Notes: generated from the letters alone by a model not told the origin. A stretch of 17,502 nt of DNA from an uncultured Alphaproteobacteria bacterium (GCA_946480475.1 CAMLJM010000041.1:1-17502), one strand, 5' to 3'. Numbered from the stretch's first letter, positions 8,260-17,492 are shown. Numbers and translations are program-made.

Positions 8260-8288
8260 TTGCAAAACAGCCGCCAGAGGACTAGAAA
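8260..8288 (+). promoter_or_regulatory. candidate promoter for sucA
   Basis: TTGCAA (8260-8265) and TAGAAA (8283-8288) are separated by exactly 17 bases, each matching four of six consensus positions. Transcription would start about 35 bases before the sucA ATG. Confidence 0.3.
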
Positions 8289-8329
8289 AACAGGAGAATT
8301 TAAGGCTTTTCCCTCTCAGGAGTTTTCTA

Positions 8330-11224
8330 ATGACCGCCTCGTCCGAACGCATGACTTTCCTTTCCGGCACCAACGCTGAATATATCGCGCATCTTTATAG
8401 CCAGTACCTGAACAACCCCACCAAAGTGGATGGCAGCTGGCAGGAATTTTTCGGATCTTTAGATGACAATGAAGCAGCGCTGCTGCGTGATCTTCAGGGT
8501 GCCAGCTGGACACCGGAAGAAAATCGTCGCAACAAGGTGAGTTTTGGCGCCGATGTCGGTGGTGATTCAGGCGTGGCCGTAACGACAGCGAGCAAAGCGA
8601 AATCCGGTACGCCGGCTAATCAGGATGATATTCGTTCTGCCGCAAAAGATTCCATCAGTGCATTGATGCTGATCCGTGCTTATCGCGCGCGCGGTCACCT
8701 GATTTGCAATCTTGACCCTCTGGGCCTGAAAGAAATTTCATACCATCCTGAACTGGATCCCGCATTCTATGGCTTCACGGATGCTGATTATGACCGCAAG
8801 ATTTTCATCAATGGCGTGCTGGGCATGGAAACAGCAACGTTACGTCAGATTTTGCAAGTTCTGAAAGCAACATATTCCAGCAATATCGGCGTTGAATATC
8901 TGCATATGTCTGATCCTGAGCAGAAGCAGTGGATTCAGCAGCGTATTGAAGGTCCCCGTAATCATACAGATTTCTCTCCGGAAGGGAAGAAAGCGATCCT
9001 GCAACGCCTGACAGCGGCTGAGACATTCGAAAAATTCCTGCACGTGAAATACACAGGCACAAAACGTTTTGGCCTTGATGGTGGCGAAGCGCTGATCCCG
9101 GCGTTAGAGCAGGTGATGAAGCGCGGCAGCCAGTTGGGTGTTGAAGAAGTTGTTCTGGGAATGGCGCACCGTGGCCGCCTGAACGTGCTGACCAATGTGT
9201 TCATGAAACCTTTTACAGCACTCTTCTCTGAATTCCAGGGTAACTCACCGAACCCCGGTGATGTGCAAGGTTCCGGTGATGTGAAATATCACCTGGGTAC
9301 GTCAGCTGACCGTGAATTTGATGGCAAATCGGTTCACCTGTCGTTGACGGCAAACCCATCACACCTTGAGGCTGTGAATCCTGTCGTGATCGGTAAGGTG
9401 CGGGCAAAACAAGTGCTGCGTTATGACCGCGATGCTTCGAAAGTTATTCCTATTCTGCTTCATGGTGATGCCGCGTTTGCGGGGCAGGGTCTGGTTACAG
9501 AAACACTGATGATTTCGGAACTGCCGGGTTATCGCGTGGGTGGTACGATCCATATCGTCACCAACAACCAGATCGGTTTCACGACCATGCCGAAGTTCAG
9601 CCGTTCCGGCCCTTATTGCACGGATGTGGCAAAAATGCTGTCGGCACCGATCTTCCATGTGAATGGTGATGATCCGGAAGCGGTGGTGCATATTACACGG
9701 ATCGCGACAGAGTTCCGTCAGCAGTTCAAGAAAGATGTCGTCATCGATATTTTCTGCTACCGCCGTAACGGCCACAACGAAGGTGATGAACCTGCCTTCA
9801 CGCAGCCATTGATGTATAAGGCGATCAGGGCGCAGAAGACAACACGCGAGATTTATTCAGCACAACTGATCGGCGAAGGCACGATCACAGCCGAAGAATC
9901 AAAGGCGATGGTGGATGAGTTCACCCATTATCTTGAGCAAGCTTTCGAAGCGACCAAGAGCTATAAGCCGAACAAAGCTGATTACCTGGAAGGTGCCTGG
10001 ACAGGGCTGAAAGTGGCTTATGGGGATGATCGTCGCGGTGAGACTTCCATCACAGAGAAAGATATGCAGAAACTGGGCAAGGTGCTGACAACCGTGCCTT
10101 CTGATTTCAATTTGAATCCGAAGATCGCCCGACAGCTGGAAGCCAAGCAGGATATGTTCAAAACGGGTCAGGGCTTTGACTGGGCGACCGCCGAAGCTCT
10201 GGCGTTCGGCAGCCTGCTGGATGAAACATATCGTGTGCGCCTGTCCGGTCAGGATGTGGGCCGCGGGACATTCTCTCACCGTCATGCGATTATGTATGAC
10301 CAGGAGAACGAGCAGAAATATATCCCTCTGCAGAATATATCTGCCACACAAGGCCAGTTCGAAGTTCATGACAGCCCGCTTTCCGAAGCCGCTGTATTAG
10401 GTTTTGAATATGGTTATTCACTCGCTGATCCGAAAACACTTGTGCTGTGGGAAGCGCAGTTCGGTGACTTTGTGAATGGCGCGCAGGTGCTGATCGACCA
10501 GTTCATTTCATCAGCCGAATCAAAATGGCTGCGTATGTCGGGCCTTGTGATGCTGCTGCCGCATGGCTTCGAAGGCCAAGGTCCGGAGCATAGCTCTGCA
10601 CGCCTTGAGCGCTTCCTGCAAAATTCGGCGGAAGATAACTGGCAGGTGACAAACATCACCACACCGGCAAACTATTTCCATGCGTTGCGTCGCCAGATGC
10701 ATCGTGACTTCCGTAAGCCGTTGATCAATATGTCACCAAAATCGCTGCTGCGTCATAAGCTGGCGGTATCTTCTATGGATATGTTCACCGGTGATAGTAC
10801 GTTCCATCGTATCCTGTGGGATGATGCGCGCGACAACCTTGCCAAGGGTAAGGACGTTAAGCGCGTGGTTCTCTGCTCGGGCAAGGTTTATTATGACCTG
10901 TTTGAAGAGCGTGAAAAACGGGGCATCAAGAATGTTGTTATCCTGCGTCTTGAGCAGCTTTACCCATTCCCGGGCAAGGCTCTGGCAAATGAACTGAAGC
11001 AGTATCCGAATGCTGATATCGTCTGGTGTCAGGAAGAGCCACGTAACCAAGGTTCATGGGGTTATATCCATGAGCGTATTGAAGATGTTCTGGTCGAGAT
11101 TAAGCATAAGGCAGGACGTCCTAAATACGCTGGCCGTGTCGAAGCAGCGGCACCGGCAACGGGCCTGATGAAACGCCATCAGGCGGAACAGGCGCAACTG
11201 GTGGATGACGCCCTGAGCCTGTAA
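8330..11224 (+). CDS. sucA: 2-oxoglutarate dehydrogenase E1 component
   Basis: This is the thiamine-diphosphate-dependent E1 of the 2-oxoglutarate dehydrogenase complex, which decarboxylates 2-oxoglutarate and transfers the succinyl group to the lipoyl arm of SucB. The 964 residues are within the family range. ATG 8330 follows AGGAG with eight intervening bases. The N-terminal segment SGTNAEYIAHLYSQYLNNP (12-30) is the E1o-specific arm that docks to E2/E3. Core motifs are EGGEALIPALE-type FGLDGGEALIPALE (247-260), AHRGRLNVL (279-287), HLSLTANPSHLEAVNPV (336-352), the ThDP motif GDAAFAGQG (379-387) with NNQIGFTT (412-419), and YRRNGHNEGDEP (477-488). The transketolase-like second half carries WEAQFGDFVNGAQ and HGFEGQGPEHSSARLERFLQ. 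Its TAA shares one base with the ATG of the next gene. Confidence 0.98.
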   Translation: MTASSERMTFLSGTNAEYIAHLYSQYLNNPTKVDGSWQEFFGSLDDNEAALLRDLQGASWTPEENRRNKVSFGADVGGDSGVAVTTASKAKSGTPANQDDIRSAAKDSISALMLIRAYRARGHLICNLDPLGLKEISYHPELDPAFYGFTDADYDRKIFINGVLGMETATLRQILQVLKATYSSNIGVEYLHMSDPEQKQWIQQRIEGPRNHTDFSPEGKKAILQRLTAAETFEKFLHVKYTGTKRFGLDGGEALIPALEQVMKRGSQLGVEEVVLGMAHRGRLNVLTNVFMKPFTALFSEFQGNSPNPGDVQGSGDVKYHLGTSADREFDGKSVHLSLTANPSHLEAVNPVVIGKVRAKQVLRYDRDASKVIPILLHGDAAFAGQGLVTETLMISELPGYRVGGTIHIVTNNQIGFTTMPKFSRSGPYCTDVAKMLSAPIFHVNGDDPEAVVHITRIATEFRQQFKKDVVIDIFCYRRNGHNEGDEPAFTQPLMYKAIRAQKTTREIYSAQLIGEGTITAEESKAMVDEFTHYLEQAFEATKSYKPNKADYLEGAWTGLKVAYGDDRRGETSITEKDMQKLGKVLTTVPSDFNLNPKIARQLEAKQDMFKTGQGFDWATAEALAFGSLLDETYRVRLSGQDVGRGTFSHRHAIMYDQENEQKYIPLQNISATQGQFEVHDSPLSEAAVLGFEYGYSLADPKTLVLWEAQFGDFVNGAQVLIDQFISSAESKWLRMSGLVMLLPHGFEGQGPEHSSARLERFLQNSAEDNWQVTNITTPANYFHALRRQMHRDFRKPLINMSPKSLLRHKLAVSSMDMFTGDSTFHRILWDDARDNLAKGKDVKRVVLCSGKVYYDLFEEREKRGIKNVVILRLEQLYPFPGKALANELKQYPNADIVWCQEEPRNQGSWGYIHERIEDVLVEIKHKAGRPKYAGRVEAAAPATGLMKRHQAEQAQLVDDALSL

Positions 11225-11595
11225 TGCGTCAATTAACAAGGAATATATTCTTGCAATGTTTGATGATACTCGCGTTGGTAACAGCGGGGGTATCACCGGC
11301 ATGTGCATTTATTTCCGGTAAAATGACGATGATTGAGATCTGCAGCGTTGACGGCATGATGAAAGTTGCCGTTCCTGCTGATCAAGCACCTGATACGGGC
11401 GATCAGCATCAGCAATCATATGACTGCGGTTTCTGTATTGCGCAGGTAACAGGCAAAGCGCTGATCACGCCTGATACAGCTATTATCGATTTCAGCCACA
11501 TTTATGCTGAACAGTTTAATGTGGCTTTTGTTTCCTTTCAGACGGGTGTTCTTGATGGTCGTTTACCCGTACGAGGCCCACCCTTATTCCTCTAA
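11224..11595 (+). CDS. DUF2946-like small exported protein
   Basis: The gene encodes 123 residues. The ATG overlaps the sucA stop codon (TAATG at 11222-11226), implying translational coupling to E1. An N-terminal Sec signal is clear: positively charged MRQLTRNIF, a hydrophobic core LMILALVTAG and a likely cleavage after ACA (residue 28). The mature protein is small, with a first cysteine (EICSVDG), then His/Gln-rich HQQSYDCGFC and a C-terminal VRGPP. The CGFC pair and the terminal R-G-P-P resemble the DUF2946 family, whose members are often found beside TonB-dependent receptors and copper genes. The three cysteines and nearby His residues could bind a metal in the periplasm. The exact function is unknown. 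Confidence 0.8.
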   Translation: MRQLTRNIFLQCLMILALVTAGVSPACAFISGKMTMIEICSVDGMMKVAVPADQAPDTGDQHQQSYDCGFCIAQVTGKALITPDTAIIDFSHIYAEQFNVAFVSFQTGVLDGRLPVRGPPLFL

Positions 11596-11638
11596 AAACT
11601 GTTCTTTTTGTTTTACGGGACTTTAGAGGAGTCTTTTC

Positions 11639-13654
11639 ATGTCTAGACTGCGTCGTGGCCTGCTGTGCGCCACTTTGTTATCTGTTTTTTCCTTGCCTGC
11701 TTTTGCCGATCACCTGATCGTTCCTGTTCCGATTGGCAAGAGTACACTGACTGTACCGGGTACGGCGCAGGTCATGCAGGAATTGCGTAAGGTGCCGGGT
11801 GGCACGGATGTTGTTCCGGCAACAGAATACAAAGAAAAATATGCCTTAAGCCTTAAAGACGTTTTGGCCGTTACGCCGGGTGTCATGGCAGAGCCACGTT
11901 ATGCAGAAGAATCGCGCCTTTCCATTCGCGGTTCGGGCTTGTCCCGTGGATTTCATATGCGGGGCATCTCTTTGTTGCAGGATGGCGTGCCGTTCACATT
12001 TGCGGATGGTAGCAGCGATTTCCAGGAAGCAGACCTTCTGGCGCTCCAGCATGTCGAAGTTTATCGCGGCGGTCAGGCGCTTCGTTATGGTGTGGCGGGT
12101 CTGGGTGGGGCGATTAACATGGTAACCCCTTCGGCGCGCACGCTTGATTATCAGGGGCAGGTGCGTGTGGAAGCAGGAAGTTTCCAGACATTACGTGTTC
12201 ATGCCGATGCCGGACAAAAATGGGGCGCGGCTGATGCTTACGCTTCGATTACTAAAACCAATATCGCAGGATATCGCCAGCAAAGTGAGCAGAACAATAC
12301 ACGCTTTAACGGCAATGTGGGTTACGCCTTTAACCCTGATGTTGAATCCCGTTTCTATGTGTCCTGGAACGACATCCAGCAGGAAGTGCCAGGTACGCTG
12401 ACCAAGCAGCAGGCTTTAAAGACCCCGAAAATGTCGCCGACCGCCAATATCCTGAATGATAATGCCCGTGACATACGTTCGCTTCGCGTTGCCAATAAAA
12501 CAGTTGTTATGTTTGGTGCCGATAGCAAGATCGAATTCGGTGGATATGTGAATGACAAAGACCTGTATCACCCGATATTCCAGGTGATCGATCAGGGATC
12601 GCTCGATGTTGGTGGGTTTGGGCGTTACACCACAACCTGGGTTGCCGGAAATATGAAGAATGAGAGCAACCTTGGTCTTAATATCGGGCGTGGTGTCAAT
12701 AATGCCGATCGCTATGTGAACGTTCAGGGTAACCGTGGGGCGATGACATCTGATGCCAAACAGGTTGCTACCAATTATGAGTTTTATGGTGAGAACCGTT
12801 TATATCTAACTGATGAATGGCAACTGGTCACGGGATTGCAGGCTAATATTGCCGGACGCAATTATGAAGATCATGCGAATGCGGCAAATAGTGCCGATAA
12901 GACATTCCGCAGCCTGAATCCGAAACTGGGCGTCATGTGGCAGGTTGTTCCCGAAGCCGAAATTTTTGCGGGTCTAAGCAAGAGCACTGAAACGCCGACT
13001 TATTCTGAACTGGTGCAGGGTGCAGTTCCCGGGTTTGTGCCGGTTGATGCACAAAAAGCATGGACTGCTGAAATAGGAACGCGGGGCGGTTTTCAGCAAT
13101 TCGTGTGGGATGCCACAATTTACCGTGCCTGGATCAAGGATGAATTGCTGCAATATACCGTGGGTGCTGATATTCCGGCGTCTACGTTCAATGCAGGTGA
13201 TACTATTCACCAGGGGATCGAGCTTGGCCTGTCATGGAAGCCCTGGGAACATGTCACGTTCAATGCGGTCTATAATCTGAATGATTTTTATTTCGATGGA
13301 GATACGCAATTCGGGGACAATCAGATTGCCGGCGCACCGCCGCATCAATTCCGTTTCTCGCTGCGTTATGAAGGTCGCGGTGCCTATATAGAGCCGAATG
13401 TAGAATGGGTGCCGGAAGCGGCATGGGTTGATTTCGCTAATACAGTGAAATCCGATTCCTATGCGGTTTTAGGAGTAAAAGCGGGTTGGGAGCCGGTTGA
13501 GAATATTAATCTGTTCCTTGATGCCCGTAACTTGGCAGATGAGCGATATATCCCGACATTCAGCACCGTGACGGATGCACGCACGGCAGCAACGAATGTG
13601 TTTTATCCAGGCGAAGGACGCGCCATTTATGCAGGCGTGAGCGTGAAATTTTGA
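11639..13654 (+). CDS. TonB-dependent outer-membrane receptor
   Basis: This is a 671-residue outer-membrane receptor for TonB-energised uptake. The signal peptide MSRLRRGLLCATLLSVFSL ends at AFA (about 23). STLTV (35-39) may be the TonB box. The plug domain (about 40-165) shows LKDVLAVTPGVM, SRLSIRGSGLSRGFHMRG, LLQDGVPFTFADGSSDFQ, VEVYRGGQALRYG and GGAINMVTPSA. The beta-barrel follows, with the usual C-terminal signature (LFLDARNLADERYIPTF near 620, final residue F). The start has AGAGGAG 9-15 bases upstream. The substrate cannot be read from the sequence: ferric siderophore, heme or copper are all possible. Neighbours (DUF2946 upstream, PepSY-TM protein overlapping downstream) suggest a metal-uptake unit. 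No Fur-like box was recognised in the 43-base gap upstream. Confidence 0.93.
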   Translation: MSRLRRGLLCATLLSVFSLPAFADHLIVPVPIGKSTLTVPGTAQVMQELRKVPGGTDVVPATEYKEKYALSLKDVLAVTPGVMAEPRYAEESRLSIRGSGLSRGFHMRGISLLQDGVPFTFADGSSDFQEADLLALQHVEVYRGGQALRYGVAGLGGAINMVTPSARTLDYQGQVRVEAGSFQTLRVHADAGQKWGAADAYASITKTNIAGYRQQSEQNNTRFNGNVGYAFNPDVESRFYVSWNDIQQEVPGTLTKQQALKTPKMSPTANILNDNARDIRSLRVANKTVVMFGADSKIEFGGYVNDKDLYHPIFQVIDQGSLDVGGFGRYTTTWVAGNMKNESNLGLNIGRGVNNADRYVNVQGNRGAMTSDAKQVATNYEFYGENRLYLTDEWQLVTGLQANIAGRNYEDHANAANSADKTFRSLNPKLGVMWQVVPEAEIFAGLSKSTETPTYSELVQGAVPGFVPVDAQKAWTAEIGTRGGFQQFVWDATIYRAWIKDELLQYTVGADIPASTFNAGDTIHQGIELGLSWKPWEHVTFNAVYNLNDFYFDGDTQFGDNQIAGAPPHQFRFSLRYEGRGAYIEPNVEWVPEAAWVDFANTVKSDSYAVLGVKAGWEPVENINLFLDARNLADERYIPTFSTVTDARTAATNVFYPGEGRAIYAGVSVKF

Positions 13655-14997
13655 GAGCAAAAATAATAGGGTGGCATCGCCGCTTTGCCTTAATAGGGGC
13701 GATTGCGGTGCTGATATGGGGGTGCAGCGGCTTGCTGCACCCGTTGATGAGTTGGACCAACCCCCGGGCGGTGACATTTATACCTCCCCCTGCAGCGAAG
13801 TTCGATATTCAAAGGAATGTACTGGATCTCCTGAAGCAGCATAATATTCGACAGGTTGAGGAGATGCGCGCCATAGGCAATGTGCTACAGGTAAAGCTGC
13901 CTGGGCAGCCTGAAAGAATTTATACCAATCTGCATCATGGAAAGATAATCAAGGATGCCGATCGTGACCGTGCCGTGATGGTGGCGCGACATTATACAGG
14001 CTTAAAGGATGCGTCCGTTCTCTCTACCGAACTGATTACTGAGTTCAGCAGTCGTTATACCTACATCAATCGCTATTTGCCGGTATGGAAAGTGTCATTT
14101 GATGACCCCCGCCATATCAGCGTGTATGTTGATACAGCGACAGACAGGCTGGGGGCGATTACGGATACACGCAAAGTCGTTTTGCAGACGCTGTTCCAGG
14201 TATTGCATACGGGGCAGTGGCTGAAAGCGGTTGAACCTTTAAGGATGGCGATTATAGCGCTGCTTGTGGGTTCTGCATTATCTGTGGCTATAGCAGGGCT
14301 TTATATGCTGGTGCGGATGCGTGGGAGCCGCAAGGGGATCCGGAAAATTCATCGTGTGTTTGCTTATGCGGCTTTGTTTCCCTTGCTGATGTTCCCTATC
14401 AGCGGTTTGCTTCACCTGTTTGTACAATCACCCCTATTATATGGCGATCATCCGGCTGCCCCTGTCGTGGTTGATGTATCCTCACTGCATTACTTTCCCC
14501 GCATGAAAGGTAATGATCTGCGGATGATTGCTGTCGGCGGTAGGGTGTGGTGGCGGGTGCAGACCAAGGATGATGTTTCATACATGGATGCACGCGGCAA
14601 GGCGATGCTGAAGGGTGATGAAGCGTTCCTGCGTGATATGATCAATGTACCGGTCAACAGCGTGACCAAGGTGACATCATTTTCGGATGAATATGGTTTT
14701 GCCTATAAGCGCCTGCCGGTGTGGCGGGTGGATACTGGGCATGAATTACTATTTGTTGAAGCAAAAACAGGCGTGATTGCTGCCTGGGTTGATCCATTGA
14801 AAGTGGCTGAGACATGGAGCTTCAGCCGCCTGCATAAATGGCAGTTTCTGGATGGGGTGAGCGAGAAAGTCTCTAATATTCTTTGGGGGCCGGGTCCCTT
14901 CAAGACCGCTTTCCGCGATGCGCTGATGGCGGTCTTTATGCTGATGGGGATTGGCATGGCAATTTTGGGCCTCATGATCCACCAGAAGCGCGTTTGA
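13651..14997 (+). CDS. PepSY-TM family inner-membrane protein (putative metal reductase partner)
   Basis: The TTG start overlaps the receptor's TGA by three bases (TTGA), a typical coupled start, and no better start is present nearby. The 448 residues contain four membrane helices (about 12-34, 199-222, 235-257 and 424-444) and two large periplasmic loops, the topology of PepSY_TM proteins. Loop 1 contains RYLPVWKVSF and a PepSY-like DTATDRLGAITD; loop 2 has KRLPVWRVDTG and AKTGVIAAWVD. His residues recur at matched sites in both halves: H9/H234, H30/H255 (both in SGLLH) and H186/H395. Relatives next to siderophore receptors are proposed to reduce ferric iron or release it from siderophores, possibly with heme. 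That role is an inference here. It is the third gene of the unit begun by the DUF2946 gene. Its stop codon lies inside the -35 of the next promoter. Confidence 0.87.
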   Translation: MRAKIIGWHRRFALIGAIAVLIWGCSGLLHPLMSWTNPRAVTFIPPPAAKFDIQRNVLDLLKQHNIRQVEEMRAIGNVLQVKLPGQPERIYTNLHHGKIIKDADRDRAVMVARHYTGLKDASVLSTELITEFSSRYTYINRYLPVWKVSFDDPRHISVYVDTATDRLGAITDTRKVVLQTLFQVLHTGQWLKAVEPLRMAIIALLVGSALSVAIAGLYMLVRMRGSRKGIRKIHRVFAYAALFPLLMFPISGLLHLFVQSPLLYGDHPAAPVVVDVSSLHYFPRMKGNDLRMIAVGGRVWWRVQTKDDVSYMDARGKAMLKGDEAFLRDMINVPVNSVTKVTSFSDEYGFAYKRLPVWRVDTGHELLFVEAKTGVIAAWVDPLKVAETWSFSRLHKWQFLDGVSEKVSNILWGPGPFKTAFRDALMAVFMLMGIGMAILGLMIHQKRV

Positions 14998-15022
14998 CAA
15001 AATTCCGCAATTAACATAATGT
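14994..15022 (+). promoter_or_regulatory. sigma70-type promoter for the CoiA-like gene
   Basis: A perfect TTGACA (14994-14999) overlaps the PepSY stop codon. TAATGT (15017-15022) lies 17 bases later, and CATAAT (15015-15020, five of six consensus bases) lies at a shorter 15-base spacing. Transcription would begin about 20 bases before ATG 15048, so this gene and possibly sucB are transcribed separately from the receptor unit. Confidence 0.5.
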
Positions 15023-15047
15023 AGGCCTAATTTTTTAGGAGAGCCTT

Positions 15048-16100
15048 ATGCTGAACACCAAGGGTTTGTCCATGCCGGAAGCACGCTTTAAAGCGGCGGA
15101 CGGTTCTATCGTGAAAGTGCAATTGCCGAATACCAAGCTGCAGTTCGGGGCTGTCCATTACGATGAGAAGACCCACAAGGGTAAGCTGATGTGCAAGTGC
15201 TGCGATGCGCCGGTACATTTCCATCCCGGGAGCCAGACTGTCAGCGGCGATAACCTGCGCGGACCCCGCCCACATTTCTCCAGTAACCGCCAAGCCTACC
15301 ACGGGAAAGATTGCACAGTGGAGTTGGCTATCGACGAGGGGCGCGATCCGCGTGATTATGACCTGACCAAGGGTTACCGTTTCCACATGAATACAGGTGA
15401 ATTGAAGCAGCAGTTTGATGGACGTGCGCGTCCTTATGGCCGCCGTTCTTATCCGCATTGGGAAATCATCATCAATGATAGTGATCTGAAAGATCGTGAA
15501 CCTTATTCATTCATGGATGCGGAAAACCTTCAGCGCCTGATCGGAAAGAAAAGGGATGATCGCGTCGCAGATGCCGTGATCGTCAATGGGGGTTCCAAGA
15601 TTCCGATGCGTGATTTTTTCTTCCGTTATGTTCGTAAGGATAACGAAGAGAAACGCTATTCCCGCAAGCAGCCTGATTTCTTGCGGCTGGTGGATCAGTT
15701 GCAAGAGTTCGGCGATCACCAGTTGATTGCCATGGAAATTGATCTTGCAACTCCACGTTACGCCAAAGGTAAGGTTGTTTGTGCTGAAGGCCATCCGATC
15801 AAGGACCGCAAAAAGGATGCTGACGGCTATACCCACGAAATCATTCCGCGTGTTATGGCTGGTTATGGTGCCGGGCATGCAGAACTGGCCCGTATGCTGG
15901 GTGCAAAGGAACGTTTACTGGTTGTCGGTATTGCGCGCATGCGGACCGAAAAAGATGAAGAGGCGCAAAAAGTCCGTCACTTTGTCGAGGTTGCCGTCAG
16001 GCAGCCTCAATGGGTATCGCGTGTTATCCTTAATGAAGACAACAAGCTAACTCAGCGCAAGTCGTCAGCGCCGTTCCCGCAAGTGCCATTGCCATTCTGA
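15048..16100 (+). CDS. hypothetical protein with CoiA-like Cys/His cluster
   Basis: The gene encodes 350 residues, and AGGAG lies eight bases before the ATG. Residues 49-89 hold a compact cluster of possible zinc ligands: C49, C51 and C52 (CKCC), H57 and H59, H76 in RPHFSSN, H85 and C89 in HGKDC. The spacing, with a Cys pair then PV then a HF and a final C, resembles the N-terminal zinc-finger region of CoiA-like proteins; I see no catalytic nuclease motif that would confirm this. The rest is a basic, mixed alpha/beta protein with RFHMNTGE (111-118), PHWEIIIND (136-144), MRDFFFRYVRKDN (187-199) and KVVCAEGHPIKD (242-253). It has no signal or membrane helix. The protein could bind nucleic acid, but that is speculation. 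It sits between the metal-uptake unit and sucB. Confidence 0.82.
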   Translation: MLNTKGLSMPEARFKAADGSIVKVQLPNTKLQFGAVHYDEKTHKGKLMCKCCDAPVHFHPGSQTVSGDNLRGPRPHFSSNRQAYHGKDCTVELAIDEGRDPRDYDLTKGYRFHMNTGELKQQFDGRARPYGRRSYPHWEIIINDSDLKDREPYSFMDAENLQRLIGKKRDDRVADAVIVNGGSKIPMRDFFFRYVRKDNEEKRYSRKQPDFLRLVDQLQEFGDHQLIAMEIDLATPRYAKGKVVCAEGHPIKDRKKDADGYTHEIIPRVMAGYGAGHAELARMLGAKERLLVVGIARMRTEKDEEAQKVRHFVEVAVRQPQWVSRVILNEDNKLTQRKSSAPFPQVPLPF

Positions 16101-16151
16101 TAATAGACTGTAAACGCCGGATTTTTTCCCTATTTTATGGTATCTCCTGCC

Positions 16152-16181
16152 TTGACGTTTGGGTGTCTTCGCGCCACATTA
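16152..16181 (+). promoter_or_regulatory. candidate promoter for sucB
   Basis: TTGACG (16152-16157, five of six consensus bases) is followed after 18 bases by ACATTA (16176-16181), a poor -10. It lies 36 bases upstream of the sucB ATG in a 117-base gap. Confidence 0.35.
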
Positions 16182-16217
16182 GGGGCAGTTTTCAAACCCT
16201 AAAACACCGAGTGAAAT

Positions 16218-17459
16218 ATGACCAATATTGTTGTTCCGACTCTGGGCGAATCCGTGACCGAAGCTACCGTTGCACGTTGGCTGAAGAAGGAAGGCGATGC
16301 GATCCAGGCTGATGAGCCCATCGTTGAACTGGAGACCGATAAGGTCACACTCGAAGTGAACGCACCGGCTGGCGGCGTGATCAGCAAGATCGTCGCGGGC
16401 GAGGGCAGCAATGTGGGCGTGGGTGCCCTGCTGGGTGAGATTGCTGCCGGTGGTGCTGCAAACGATGCAAAACCGAAGGCAGATGCGGCAGTAGCGCCTG
16501 CTCCGGCGGCTCCGGCACCGGCTGTGGCGACAACACCAGCACCGACACCTGTGACCAGTGCGGTGACAGGTTCGGATCATAAGCTGTCACCGGCTGTGCA
16601 GAAGATGGTGGGTGATCAGAACCTCGATGTCTCCAAAATTCCAGGTACCGGCAAAGATGGACGTATCCTGAAAGAAGACGTACAGAATTATGTAACTCAG
16701 CCGAGCACACCGAAAGCGGCTCCGGCTGCAGTCCCTGCAGCGCCGCGTGAAACAGGCCCGCGCGAAGAGCGCGTACGAATGACACGCCTGCGCCAGCGTG
16801 TGGCACAGCGCCTGAAAGAGGCACAGAATACGGCGGCCATGCTGACCACTTTCAATGAAGTGGATATGGGTGCGGTAATGGAACTGCGTAACGCTTACAA
16901 AGATCAGTTTGAGAAGAAACATGGCGTGAAACTGGGCTTTATGTCGTTCTTTGCTAAAGCGACCGTACAGGCGCTGAAGGAATTTCCGGCGGTGAATGCT
17001 GAAATCAACGGCGAAGACATCATCTACAAGAATTACTACGACCTGAGCATGGCAATGAGCACGCCGCAGGGCCTGATCGTTCCAGTGATACGCGATTGCG
17101 ATACCAAATCGATGGCGCAGATCGAAAAAGACCTGATTGATCTCGGAAGCCGCGCTCGCGAAGGTAAGATCACGATTGAGGAAATGACAGGCGGTACATT
17201 CACAATCACCAATGGTGGCGTGTTCGGTTCTCTGATGTCGACCCCGATCATCAATCCGCCGCAATCCGGTATCCTGGGCATGCATAAAATCCAGCAGCGC
17301 CCGATGGTGATGAAAGACGGCAAGATTGAAGCGCGCCCAATGATGTATATCGCGCTGTCTTATGACCACCGCATCATCGACGGCAAGGAAGCGGTAAGCT
17401 TCCTCGTGCGTGTGAAAGAAGCGATTGAAGATCCGCAAAGACTGATCCTGGATCTGTAA
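16218..17459 (+). CDS. sucB: dihydrolipoyllysine-residue succinyltransferase, E2 of 2-oxoglutarate dehydrogenase
   Basis: This is the E2 core of the 2-oxoglutarate dehydrogenase complex, transferring the succinyl group from the lipoyl arm to CoA. The 413 residues fall in three domains. The lipoyl domain (1-76) has the lipoylated K42 in ETDKVTLEV. An Ala/Pro-rich hinge (about 83-117) leads to the peripheral-subunit-binding domain (about 122-159, LSPAVQKM...[13 protein letters not shown]), and a second Ala/Pro linker (about 162-180) precedes the catalytic domain (about 185-413). The active site is [13 protein letters not shown] with H384 and D388, and [12 protein letters not shown] (327-338) is typical of the family. 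GAG lies eight to ten bases before the ATG. E2o rather than E2p is supported by the single lipoyl domain and the nearby sucA, though four genes lie between them. Confidence 0.97.
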   Translation: MTNIVVPTLGESVTEATVARWLKKEGDAIQADEPIVELETDKVTLEVNAPAGGVISKIVAGEGSNVGVGALLGEIAAGGAANDAKPKADAAVAPAPAAPAPAVATTPAPTPVTSAVTGSDHKLSPAVQKMVGDQNLDVSKIPGTGKDGRILKEDVQNYVTQPSTPKAAPAAVPAAPRETGPREERVRMTRLRQRVAQRLKEAQNTAAMLTTFNEVDMGAVMELRNAYKDQFEKKHGVKLGFMSFFAKATVQALKEFPAVNAEINGEDIIYKNYYDLSMAMSTPQGLIVPVIRDCDTKSMAQIEKDLIDLGSRAREGKITIEEMTGGTFTITNGGVFGSLMSTPIINPPQSGILGMHKIQQRPMVMKDGKIEARPMMYIALSYDHRIIDGKEAVSFLVRVKEAIEDPQRLILDL

Positions 17460-17470
17460 GACATTCTAAG

Positions 17471-17492
17471 GGCCGCAGTGATGCGGCCTTTT
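17471..17492 (+). terminator. rho-independent terminator after sucB
   Basis: GGCCGCA (17471-17477) and TGCGGCC (17482-17488) pair perfectly around a GTGA loop, followed by TTTT. It starts 12 bases after the sucB stop, so lpd, if downstream, probably needs read-through or its own promoter. Confidence 0.85.

Noticed and set aside
11596..11638. Fur- or other metal-regulator operator before the receptor gene
   Set aside because: The 43-base gap has no recognisable palindrome of the expected type.
16587..17438. 283-aa - strand open frame antisense to sucB
   Set aside because: It is a shadow of the conserved E2 catalytic domain, with no recognisable motifs.
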